Assembly (NCBI GenBank): GCA_010093515.1
Contig: MU001675.1
Coordinates: forward strand, 532,908 to 596,907
From: Lineolata rhizophorae
Lineage: Eukaryota > Ascomycota > Dothideomycetes > Lineolatales > Lineolataceae
Direction: 5' to 3'
Length of the DNA: 64,000 nucleotides
This document shows positions 13,501 to 24,329 of this stretch, one piece after another (position 1 is the stretch's first letter; each line of letters starts with the position of its first letter). The position numbers and the translations under genes are program-made. The notes under the pieces were generated by a model. It was not told where the DNA came from. It was given only the letters and a program-made list of their open reading frames with translations, and ran no database searches.

Positions 13501-16225
13501 CACTTTCTTTCCGGTGCTCTTTTCTGCGTTACACAATGCGAGAATGCCATCATCGCCGCTGCACCTTATTGCGCCGCGTAACAGAACCATCCGCATTGAA
13601 GCGTAGGTAGTCTACAGTGTGGATGACGTCTGTTTCGAGTTGCTAGAATACGCCATCGTCAGAGCCCTACGACGTTTCATCATTCGCTGTCAACCATCTC
13701 CTGACATCTGATCGGCCACAATATCATGACGATCGTATGTACCATGCGGAGAACGAATGAAAAATGCACCGGTAAGTCACCACCAGTAGAACACGAATTA
13801 TCGCAGCCTACCTCGGCCCGCGGGTACATTTTGCTACATGCGCAGTTTGGATTCTTGGGGCCGCGGCGGCTCTGTGATAGGCATCGCGGGTATGGAGTAG
13901 ACACTTGGCGGCTCCAGGTGGGGAAGAGTGACAATTCCAAATCCTCGCAGATCCAGTGATAGAATAAGGTACGACAAGCCCCAGGAACTGCCGGCCGAGC
14001 ACCGACGGACGGGGAACATTGATGCCACTGCTACTCCAGACTCGGCTCGGAGTGGTGACAAGTGGCTATCAGGACTTGGGGGGAAAAAAAAAAAGTTCCG
14101 CATTGTAACCATGCCCTGCATACCGAGCTAGCTACAAGGTGGATGATCCATAGCGTCCTCACTTCATGCTGGGTAGCTCGGAGCTGGATTCGTAGCATGG
14201 CATCTGCCGTGTTGCGGCTCTGCGAGACTTTATTGATCTACGAAGCCATCCCGGTCATGGGAGCCTCGGCGCCTTCCCGGAGAACCACTAGCGGCGCCAT
14301 GGCTAGGCGAGTGGCTGGGAACATCACTTGTTATTTTCGTCCGGACCAGTTTTGTGCGCTTCGGGACAGGGACGATCGGAATGGCCCCGGGCGCCCTCCG
14401 GGGAGAGCCCGGCCGTCCCCACGCGCGCCAGGGCGGCGCCGACAACCACAGCTCCCCGAAGCTGCATCCGCCTGCCTCGCCTCGTCGCTCGGCCCGCGTC
14501 CCAGGCACCCGCCGCTGACGTTCCTTTCGCGCCAGCCGGCGTTGCATTGTCGGGGACGGGATTTCGTCGGTGGCAGGCGCGCGCGAGCTGCCGAGGTCCC
14601 TCCGCAGCCCGGAGCCGCGGACCGGCGAGCGGCTGGGCCGAGCGGCCACGCCCCGGCTGAGCTAAGCCTCGGCGCGTGTGGCTGACCCCGAGAGTCGGAT
14701 CGCCAGCCGCCCAATCGGCCTCTACGCATGTACTACCTACACGGTACAGTCCGAGCAGGCGGGGTGCCGGCGCGTTGAGGTACAACAGATAACAACGATC
14801 AGTCGCACATGCTTCCCGCATGCACGATATCGGATAACAAGCCGTACCTGCTCGTGCCAAGGGCATCTGGGATCCTGAAAAGGTCCAAGCCACGTTCCTG
14901 CACTCGGATATTGGATTCTCGTCGTGCGCCCGGAGTCGAGCCTTCTGACCGGGGATCACATCCTCAGCCCGAGTCAGCATGTACCTGGTAACTCCGCTTC
15001 GGTAAATGTGCGATGGTTGACTTGTTGGTCGATATGATAAGCATAAACTCGTGACTTTCTCACGTGCTTTTGTAAAGTCCTAAGCCGCTTGGCAGAGCAA
15101 CTATTACCTCAGCCGTCTCCATATATTGTCTAAAGCCCGTATGGAGATAGCTATCTTGCAAATTTCCGTTCGTAGGTGATCGGGGACCGTTAACGGCTCA
15201 GTAACTGAGACCAACTATAATCACCTGGTGACTCGGAGGTCATGGTTCGTTGTCCCTCAGTCAACGGTGCTTGCCATTGCTGCTTTCCTTCCAGTTACAA
15301 TGATTCGTATAAGATGGAGTGGAGCAATAAGCCCATTCTGTGGTTCCGTCCGTTCGGCCTTCTAGTTTGGTCTCTAGCTCTAATTTGTTCTGAACTGCAT
15401 GTTTGGGAGTATTTTCTGGGCTTTAAGCCTATGTAGAATTGGCAATTGTTGGGAGAGCTTGTGCTAGGTTTGAGTCACTGCAGAAGAGAATGAAAAACTC
15501 AAATACGGTCCGCTTGCTTCCCGGCACAGTTCCGTGTATGCCATTATCCATGTTAATAGCTAACCTTCAAAGAAACTAAGCTTGCCGAATTAAATGCTGA
15601 AGAACTACAAGTACTCACAAAGAAGCCCGAGACCCTATCAACGACACAAGTCCGTACCACCGCCATTATACACCAGCCGTTGAAGTGTGCGCACTTAGTA
15701 GCACGCATCACATTGACTTGTGAGACTTTTCGGGCAACTATCGTGTACGTCCTGTTGGTTAACACCTGGCTAGTACAATTGAGATTGTGGAGAGAAGAGG
15801 TGGCCGGCAAGTACCATGAGATAGCCAAAGCGCTAGGAGCATGGATGGATAAGTGCAAAGCACCTATAGACATCCTGCGCAACAACAGAGTTCTAATTAA
15901 ATCTACAGGTAACTCCAGCCAGATCACTCTCTGGCTGTGATTTGGATATGGCCCTGTCGGCATATCAATTTCAATATTTCTTGGTGAAAATGGTTTTCAG
16001 TGCAATAGTAGTCGGGAGCCAAGTTGCGACAAATTATATTTGAAGTAATAAGGTAGGGATGGCGGGTCGTGCGATATAAGACTGTGATGTAGGTCAAACA
16101 CGTGATTTGGCAATAACGTGCCAAGAGTTCGGTCGGTTGACGTCGGTCTGTGTGCCATATCGCGCGACGTGGGATGTCGAACGCGCATTTCGGCCACACT
16201 TTTTCCCAAAGTCGAGCTCCCGGTG
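10519..16225. other. Gene-poor 5.7 kb stretch downstream of the PKS
   Basis: No gene is supported here. Open frames are short or scattered. The longest (12742-13425, 227 codons) has no recognisable motif and overlaps others. Base composition varies along the stretch, with AT-richer DNA near 11.6-12.3 kb and 15.0-16.2 kb and GC-rich DNA at 14.3-14.7 kb. The first 360 bases are T-rich and likely form the PKS 3' untranslated region. The last part is the promoter of the prefoldin gene. A lineage-specific gene with many small exons cannot be excluded from sequence alone. Confidence 0.55.
10873..10878 (+). terminator. Possible poly(A) signal of the PKS gene
   Basis: A perfect AATAAA hexamer lies in a T/A-rich stretch about 355 bases after the PKS stop codon. 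It is the first canonical hexamer I noticed after the stop. Fungal poly(A) signals are degenerate, so its use is an inference. Confidence 0.35.
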
Positions 16226-17292
16226 ATGGCAACCGCCGGTTCAGGATCAAGGTACGCTACATTTCTGCGGACACCTCCAGCGCTCCTTGAGCGCCTCTAA
16301 AAGTTATATCACGAGCTAACTTCTGAAACTTTCCGTCGAACGTGGATTTGCAGTAGCAAAGATGCGCCAACCAACCCGCGTGGCATTCCGTATGCGCCCT
16401 TCGTCGACAAGGTCGAGGACTACGTCACGTCGCGGACCGAGGTCGAGGGCACCCTGAAGAACTTCCAGGAGATGATCTCCAAGTACCAGTTCATGGAGAT
16501 GAATACGCAACGCCGGGCGGCCGGGCTGAGGGACAAGATTCCGGATATCCAGAAGACATTGGACACGGTGCGGTTTTTGAAGACGCGGAAGGTGCGTGTG
16601 CCGATTCCCGGGTATATGGAGGGGGAATAAGAGTGTTGAATGCCTCTCGGAGGTTGGAGGGGATTCATCAACGCAGTCTGGCCGGATCTCTTGAGGCGTA
16701 GAATTTGAAGGAGACGACCGGGGCTCATAAGATTTTCGGACAGCCTGATGCGGATCCTATTGAAACTACTTTCGAGCTCAACGATACCCTCTACGCTAAA
16801 GCGGAAATTCCCCATACCGAAGAAGTTTATCTCTGGCTTGGCGTACGTCCTGTGCTGTTCTCATTCGTTTGAAGTCCAAGGTAGCCCAATTTCGCGCATA
16901 CTTACTAATTGCAATCCTATCTCCTAGGCCAACGTAATGCTTTCCTATCCTCTACCCGAAGCCGAAACGCTCCTTATATCCAAGCTCGAAACGGCGCAGC
17001 GGAGCCTCGCCAACTGCGAAGAAGATCTAGATTTCCTGCGCGAGCAGGTTACCGTACGCGCCGCTCTTTTTGGTTTTCTTTTTCCCCCTCGCCTGGCCGT
17101 TCGATTTGCCCGCGCAGCCGCGCGTTCCATTCTATTACGCTAACCACTGACGATCTCGTGCTTGCACCATAGACTATGGAAGTCGCCGTTGCACGAGTTT
17201 ACAATTGGGATGTTGCACAGCGGCGGAAAGAGAAGGCGGAGGGTGGCAGCGAGGGCGCCGCAGCGAGCAAGGGCGGAGGAGACACGAGTTAA
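16226..17292 (+). CDS. PAC10: Prefoldin subunit 3 (VBP1/PAC10 family)
   Basis: Five exons, 16226-16251, 16354-16591, 16744-16842, 16928-17053 and 17173-17292, join in frame to 202 aa, the usual length for this family. Prefoldin is a cytosolic hexamer that captures unfolded actin and tubulin and passes them to the CCT chaperonin; subunit 3 is one of its two alpha-type subunits. The protein has a short Ser-rich start, then an N-terminal helix (PFVDKVEDYV, YQFMEMN), a central beta region (TTFELNDTLYAKA, VYLWLGANVML) and a C-terminal helix (about 135-185). The tail is charged and rich in Gly, Ser and Ala. The first exon has only 26 bases and was placed by the in-frame ATG and GTACGC donor. It ends facing MED14, which lies on the other strand. 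Confidence 0.92.
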
Positions 17293-18665
17293 AAGGAATA
17301 CTCGCTGCTCAAACAAAATCAAGCTATGCAGGTTCGGTCACTTCAGAAAAAGGATATCACGGCTTGTAGCAGCGAAATACGCATCTTGTATACCTAGGCT
17401 TCTGTTGGACTGCTGCTTATCCGGACTAAATATGTGGGTGGTGTGCGTACACATGGGACAATAAGCTCCCTTAAGCTATGCATAGGGCTTATATGCGTAG
17501 CCTCCACTGGTCTTCTGATCTTCTTCTAGCAGACTGGCTGCTGAAACCACCGAGTGATTTACTAGTGTGGCTACCATTGTTAGACATTGTGTGCGTGGAG
17601 GGCTATTTCCGTGCGCTGCAGAAGGAAGAGCCTTTGTACAAAGACGTAACTCTGCATCCTGGTATAATGTTCCACCCATAGCTGATCGAATGCCAAAGAC
17701 CCATCACTATTACTACCATTTCACCCCGATGTATGCCTTGCGTAGAGATTTAATCCGAACCAAGAGGCTTCAATTCCGCACCTAGGTACCTTATCCTAGG
17801 GAGACACGGGAGCAATCGTAGAAAGCAAAAGTGTGCGGGTGAGCCTACGCAAATACACGCACAGACAAGCGCAGGAGTACCTTATAAGCATCGACTTCAT
17901 GCAGGCATGACGCAAAAGCTTTTTTCTTCGACCCTTTCCGTTGCACTTCCTTTCTCGGCAACGACCTAAAACCTGGTATCTCAAGAAGCAATTGTAAAGT
18001 GTTCCCACCACAGCACACCTGGCCGGAAACCATTGTCAACACAACAGGAAAATAAGGCAAAAAGTTAGGAAGAGACCATACTAGGTCGTCCTGACCCCCA
18101 TCGCTGCCGCCTCCAAACCCCCAGTTAGGAAATCGACCGGTCTAACCGTCAACCACGGTGCGGCGCACGCGTGAACAACTGGACCCTTCCTCAGTGGCCC
18201 CTCAAAACAAGCCCAACAGAGTAGCCGCTCAGCGCTCTCCTCCGCCTCTCCCGGCAACACAACTCGTGCCGCCTAAGCGCTATCATTACCTAGCAACCAA
18301 ACAAGCCTCGCGAAAAAGACAAAAAAGAAAAAGGGAGATAGCAAAAGGCCAGTAGCCGCCGCGCACGAAGAATGTACAACGTCTCGTGCGCGCATGCATC
18401 GTCGAAAGATTAGGCATCCAAGCCCCTCTCCCACGTTGCCCAGCACCGTCCCAAAAGACAACGCTCGTCCAGTGCGGGCCTGCCTCGTGGGCGGCAGCAG
18501 CAACCTCGGACGCACTCTGCCAGGCCGTAACAGACAAGAACAAAACGCCAACGTACACGCACTTCATTTACCTGCTCTCCCTGCGAGAGGCAAGGGGAAA
18601 ATACAAAACATCCACCCTCAATCCGCCTCCACCGTCATCTATCCTTACTCACACGCCCGCTCAGC
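17293..18665. other. Convergent 3' region between prefoldin 3 and MED14
   Basis: These 1.4 kb lie between two genes that point toward each other, so they should hold two 3' untranslated regions. I see no coding frame with family resemblance. An ACCTAGGTACC motif occurs near 17781. Its short palindromic core recurs in other spacers of this window. Confidence 0.5.
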
Positions 18666-21600
18666 TCACTCCAACGTAATAACCTCCCTCTGCCCCATGC
18701 CCCCACCCCTCCCCCCTCCTCTCTGCTGTAGTCCACCGCCCACATTCCCCCGCTGCTGCTGCCCCAGCTTCTGCTGCTGCCCGACCGGCCTCCCCATCTG
18801 CGGCACCTGCGGCGCCTGCCCCGGCCTCATCTTCTGCTGCGGCTGAGCGCCCGGCGGGAGCCTCTGTTGCGCGTGCGCGGGACCGCCAGCGCCACCGCCT
18901 CCCTGGCCACCGGGACCCGGGCCCGGTCCTCCTCCGCCGCTGCCGCCGCCCGCGGCCGCCGCGGCGGCCGCAGCAGCCACTCCTTCCGGACTGACCCCCT
19001 TCCCCTTCCACTCCCTCATGACGCTGTCCAGCCTCCGCAGCACTGCGGGCAGGGCCTCGGGCTGCACGACCAATGTGCAGCCGAGGCCGTCCCACTCGGG
19101 CGGTCCGCCGGCCTCGCCGACGCCGCCGAACGACGTGAACAGTGTCCTGAGCGCCGCGGCGAAGCCCTCGGTGCGCGCCTCCTTGCGCAGGCGCGGGTCG
19201 GCCGAGGCGGCGGCGGCGGCGGCGACGGCGGCGGCGCCTGCCGAGGACCCGCCGCCGAGGGCGCCGACCCCGCCGCTCGTCGCGCGGTCTGTTAGGTGCC
19301 ACATGAGGCCGCCGCGAGTCTGGCGGCGCAGCACGAGCTCAAAGCTAGCAGGGGGGTCGGCGTAGCGTAATCGGTGGGAGTTGACGGCGCGGGAGTGGAG
19401 CGTGGGGCAGAGCGGGGGGGGAGGCGCGGTGTTATCGTCGACGGTGGTGGAGCCCGCGGTCGATGGTGGCGGTAAGGGTGTCGAGTCGGTTAAGTCGAGA
19501 TACTCTGCCTCGAGCTCCTCAATGGTGCGCATGAAGGGTAGTGTGACGCTGAGCAAGCGGCAGAAGAGGGTAAAACTCCGGCGAGAGCCGTCGAGGGCGC
19601 TATTGAGGTGCGAGAGGATGCGCCGCTGGGGAGAGTCGCGGTCGAGTTCTAGCACGATTGTGTCGTCTTTGAACGTGAGCTGCGCCACGTGGCCCGGTTG
19701 GTAGGTGAAAGAGAGATTGGTGAGCGAGAGCGCCTTGATCGTTAGCTGTTGGATCCGCAAAATGTACACGAACTCCCGAAGGCGCTGGATGGCTTTCAGC
19801 CGGTCCCGGAGCTGTCCCACAAATGCTTCTCCGAATGACGTCCGCAGAATCAGCGCGAACGTCCCGTCGTCGTGGAAGCACACGTCTTCGTTCTCCGTGC
19901 CGTCGAGCATCTTGGACAACTGCAGAGACTTCGTCGCCTTGCCTTCGACAACATTGACTACCTTGCCCCGCTTGACTTCGAACCTCTGGTGGGTAAGTCG
20001 TAAATAGTTGCTTGCCCAAAGCTGGTCCTTCGGGTGGATGGGCTTGACGAGGGACGAGAATTTCATGTAGAGGACGGATGCGGACTTGCCCGAAGGAAGC
20101 CGTTGCTCCTCCGCTTTGAAAGGGATGTCCTGGCGACCCAGCTCCGTCCTCATCGTACACAGCGAGATCGACGACACCGCTTCTTGCTCGACGTGCTTTA
20201 GGAACTCGTGCGATATAACGTTCCCTGCTTGATGTGAACTCCTGGCCGGTACGAGCTCTCGAGCGCGTATTATCATGTTGTTGCCCCTAGTCGCGAATCA
20301 GTCAAATTCTAAGTATGTAGCGCAAGGACTCCCCGGCGAAGACTTACAGTCCCACAACCCACCACGAGTCGCCGCTTGCAGTGATTACGACGGCCATTGC
20401 CCACTTGTTGGTCCACCCTCGCGTCCTGAACAAACTGCACCTAGCGACGTCTCGCTTGAAGGCTTGCTTGAGGTTGTTCATGTCGAACTTGAAGTCTCTA
20501 ACCTGCTTCCATCCATACTGGGCGGCGCGCCTCTCGATCTGCCCGAGCAAAGCGTAGCATAGTCCCATGTGTATCCGATCTCCCGTCCTCGCGGCCCGGT
20601 CTGGAGCACGGTTCATTTCGGCCACGATGAAAGCCGTGTTCGAAGTTGTGGGCTGGAAGAACATACGGCCGGTCTGTCGACAGATTGCCGTGGTTAATTT
20701 GATCGCACCGAATCCGAGAGCCGCGCTAAGCACCGGGCCATCTTCTCCTTCGGAGATCTCTGCCGTGGTGAGTCCCTTGGCCTTCAATTGCGCCTGGGCA
20801 GAGCTCAGAATGTATCTCGAATGCGCGTCGACCACCTGTTTCAGCATGACTTCCATGGAGAGATCTGACCAGTCGAAGTTGAAGCTCGCATCTTTGACCT
20901 CAACCCCGTTGCGCATCCATCGCACTGCGAGGTGCGACGGCTGCGGCCCTTTGAAGGATATTCGCCCGTCCTTTCGCTTGCCGCTAGAAATGCCGAATTC
21001 TATCCAGCTCTTCTTGCCGGGCGCGTCGACCCAGTACTGGACGATCAACATGCGATGAACGGGCTCGACGCGGATGCTGTTCGCCCACGTCGTACGGCCC
21101 ATCGCGACGGCTTGTCGTCGAAGAATAGCGATCTTGTGCGTGAGTACGACACCGTGTAGGAAATCATAGCAACCCGTGAGACCTGACGTGGCGAGGATGT
21201 CGTTCGCGCGAGCCTCCAGCAAGCGGCGGAGGTAACCATCCGTCATGTCTTGAGATGGCTGGAAGAGGAACCGCGTGTCGATGAAATAGAATTGGGAAGA
21301 TGGTTCGTCCTCGGTCACGGCGACATCGAGCTCGAATTCGGAGGGAACGACGAAGGTGGCCCGTCCAGACTTTATTGACCAGTTCCAGAGGTGTCGCGGG
21401 AGGTTTTCGTGAAGATTGATTCGGATGGATAGTAAGACGTTCAAGTTCTTCAGAAGCTTGAGAATTTCTCGCGGCGTGAGCGGCTTCGGCGGGATGTATC
21501 CCATCTAAGTGGGGCGTTAGTAAAGACATTCTCTAGGACATGATTTCAAGGAAAAAGCTGTACCGAAGGCATATAGTCTGCCTTCCCGGTCGAGAGAACC

Positions 21601-22310
21601 TGAAACGCGGTCTTCAAGTCCGGGTTGGGCACTTTGGCAGAGTTCATGTCCAGCTTGATGCGGCCAATCCAATTGGCAGCCTCTTCGAGCGCATGCTCCT
21701 GGTTGGTCATCCACCAATTGATATCGATCAGCCTGCTGACATCCTCGGCCCTAGAGCTCCACCGCAACAGGACGAGAATCTTGACGAAGATGTCCCGGTG
21801 TTTATGGGCAAACTCCATGAGCATTTTCTTCTTTTTCAGGTTCGCCGGCGACACGTCGCCGGCGCCGTTGGAGACGGCCCCGTTGTTCACGCCATTGGCC
21901 TGCAGCCGCGGCACGGGTATGTCGGCTAGGTCGTTGATCAGCTGCACGAGGCCGTTGTAGCACTCCTGCGCCTCACGAGAAATCAACGTAGATAGGCTCC
22001 GGAATCCGGGTGTGATATGCTCGATCTCCGGCGGGAAGTCGTCGTCGGGCGCGCGGGCGCTGGCACCGTTGGGCATGGGCCCATCCTTCGCGTCGGCAGG
22101 GCCGTCGTACTGCGGCATCCCAGCCGCGCCTCCGTTCACCATGCCGCCGCGAACGCCGTCCTTCTCTGCCGCCGACGAGACCGGCGCCGGACCGCCTCGG
22201 TAGCCGTGATCGTCTCCTCCTCCTCCTCCTACTGCTGCTCCTTCTTCTCTTCTTCCTCCGCCGGCGCCAGGCGCATATTGTCCGCCCTCCATGACGACGC
22301 GCCCTGGCAT
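18666..22310 (-). CDS. MED14: Mediator complex subunit 14 (RGR1)
   Basis: Three exons on the minus strand, 22310-21564, 21504-20348 and 20286-18666, join in frame to 1174 aa. MED14 is the scaffold that links the head, middle and tail modules of Mediator, which bridges transcription factors and RNA polymerase II in the nucleus. The family block HITPGFRSLSTLIS (about residues 98-111), with the following helices (QECYNGLVQLINDL), identifies it, and the next exon continues with GYIPPKPLTPREIL. The frame stays open upstream to 22508 but has no ATG there. The first in-frame ATG is at 22310 (MPGRVVMEGG), so I start there. The first 90 residues are Gly-rich, and the last 120 are rich in Gly, Gln, Pro and Ala, both likely disordered. 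High GC content creates many shadow frames on the other strand. Confidence 0.93.
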
Positions 22311-24329
22311 GCTTCCACCCTTCTCCACGACGACACGGCCCCCGCCTCCGCCGGCAACGACAGGCGCCTCCCCACCGCCGCCGCCGCCGCCGTTCCGGTA
22401 ATCTCCCTTCCCGGCTGCCGCCACTGCCACCGCTGCCGCCGTCGACTGCTCCTCCGCCTCAACCTCGCCGACCGAACGCGCTAACCAGATATTAATGCGC
22501 CTGCCGCGTCACGATTCGGAGTCTTCCGCGGGCGCGCGTCTTCGTTGGTTCGCTCGTTTGCCGGTTGCAGGTTTCGTTCGGGGGAGGGCTACGTCGTCCA
22601 GGGGGGTGTGGGAGATGCAAGGCCAGCGTAGGTAGGATTCGAGGCCGACGGACGCGTGCACACGCGCGCGCGTGTCAGCGCGCGGGGGGCGCGGGGCGGG
22701 TGTGTGACGCTGCTTGCGGCCCTGGATAGGCGTCGTCGGCGCGACGAGGTTCGAACGGGATCGACGGGTCTTGATGCGCAGATGGAAGACGCAGGCGCGC
22801 GCGGGCGCGGGCGCGGGCGGAAGTGAAGAAAGGAGAAAGAAAACCGGCGGGCGGGACGGACGAAGTGAGCTATGGGCTCATTCTCGTGAAAGGCGGTATG
22901 GAAAAGGGAAGAAGAAGGTCGCGGAAGCCTGCGGATGCCGGGGAAGTCGGTTCGAAGAAAGACGGCCCGCGGCGCGACAAAGCAGGCGGGCCGAATGGCG
23001 AGGCGCGGTCGCGGCAGAGCTCGATTGACGGGAGAGCGAAAGGGAAGAGCGGGCGAAGATAGGCAAGCGAGCGCAAAGGCGAAAGCGGGCGTGGCAAGCG
23101 ATGCGCCGGGACGCCGCGAGATGGTGGCTGCGGCGCGCTGGCAAAGGAGCGGTGGTGGTGGTAGTGGTGGTGGTGTTGGCGATGACGGGGGTGGTGCGGG
23201 TTGGAGGAGAGAAGCGACGTTGGGCGGTGGTGTTGTGGGCTGCCGCTGCCGCCGCCCGCGCCCGGCCAAGACCAGGGCGAGCCGACCGGTCGCTGCGCGT
23301 CCGTCCCCGGCGACCAACCACGTTCGCCCCGCGCCATCGTCGTGAACGATTCGTGCCGGCCGCCCCGTTGGAGGGCTACTATGTACGTGCTAATGATCCC
23401 ACGTACCTATGTACGCCAGCACCGCGAGAGCGCCGAGCGGCGCCCCGCTTCTGGGGAACGGCCATAGGCGCACGTTCGGCCATGGCAAAGCTAGCAGCCG
23501 GGGTCAATCGGGCCTAGCGCAGCCCGACTCGGTCGGCATGTCAGGCCTTTGAGGCTGACGGACCTCCCTACGGAATAAGGGCACCCTCAAAGAGGCAACC
23601 CAGGTGCTGGTGGGTGCTGCGATTCGCGCTGCCATGTACGTACCACGTACTGGCACACCACCGTGCAGTTGTCACACCCGTCTGTGCACTGGCTACCTGC
23701 CTTCCCACTGCATACCTGCCCGCTCTCTAGCCCCGACTTTAACTCCAAGCTAGAAGAGCAGAGCTGGGCAGGGCGAGTCGAGGGCCCAGCTGTTCTCGTG
23801 AGGAGGCACCCGGCCAGGTCAGCTGCGGAAGCTATCAGGGACCGGCCCTTGGAGTGCTGCTCGCCGGACACCACCTTTGCCTTGCTCTCGCTGTCCCCAC
23901 GCGCCGCTGCCGCCGCCCACGAGCCTAGGCCGAGCCGGGCAGACACGCTCATTATCTTCTTGCCTTTGCTCACCTGGCTTCCTTTCTCTCGCTGCCTCTT
24001 TCTCTCTCCTTCCCTTCCCCCCCTCTCTCTCTCGCTCCCGCGCTCGCGCCCTGCCTCTTATCTCCCATCCACCTACCTACCCCGACCCTGCCTCGGCCCA
24101 GCTCTTCTTTGTCCCTCCTCTTTTCCCGCCCACGAGTGTTGCGACCATGGAATGCGCCCGGTCCTAAGGCTTCGAGAGCTCCCTTGCGACCCGTGCGCCC
24201 CGCGGCCAATCACGGCGCTCTCAAGAAGGCGAGAGAGGGAGGGAGCCAGTCAGAGGTAGGCGGAAGCGTCGCGCGCACGAGGTGCCCGCCGGCGCCGGGC
24301 GCGGGGGCCGCGGCACCGGTCCTGCAAGG
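22311..24329. promoter_or_regulatory. Divergent promoter region between MED14 and ATG22
   Basis: Two kilobases separate the start codons of MED14 (minus) and ATG22 (plus), so both promoters must lie here. The part near MED14 is very GC-rich. A strong pyrimidine tract of mostly C and T runs from about 23985 to 24060 on the plus strand. Such tracts are common just upstream of fungal transcription starts and would suit ATG22. A run of GTGGTGGT-type repeats lies near 23155-23180. I see no gene in between. Confidence 0.5.

Noticed and set aside
15680-15940. 86-codon frame on the plus strand with a helical, charged C-terminal half
   Set aside because: No family resemblance that I can name, no supporting splice partners, and an equally long frame on the other strand.
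22311-22430. MED14 start at 22430
   Set aside because: That codon is GTG. The first in-frame ATG is at 22310, and its MPGRVVMEGG start suits the family better.
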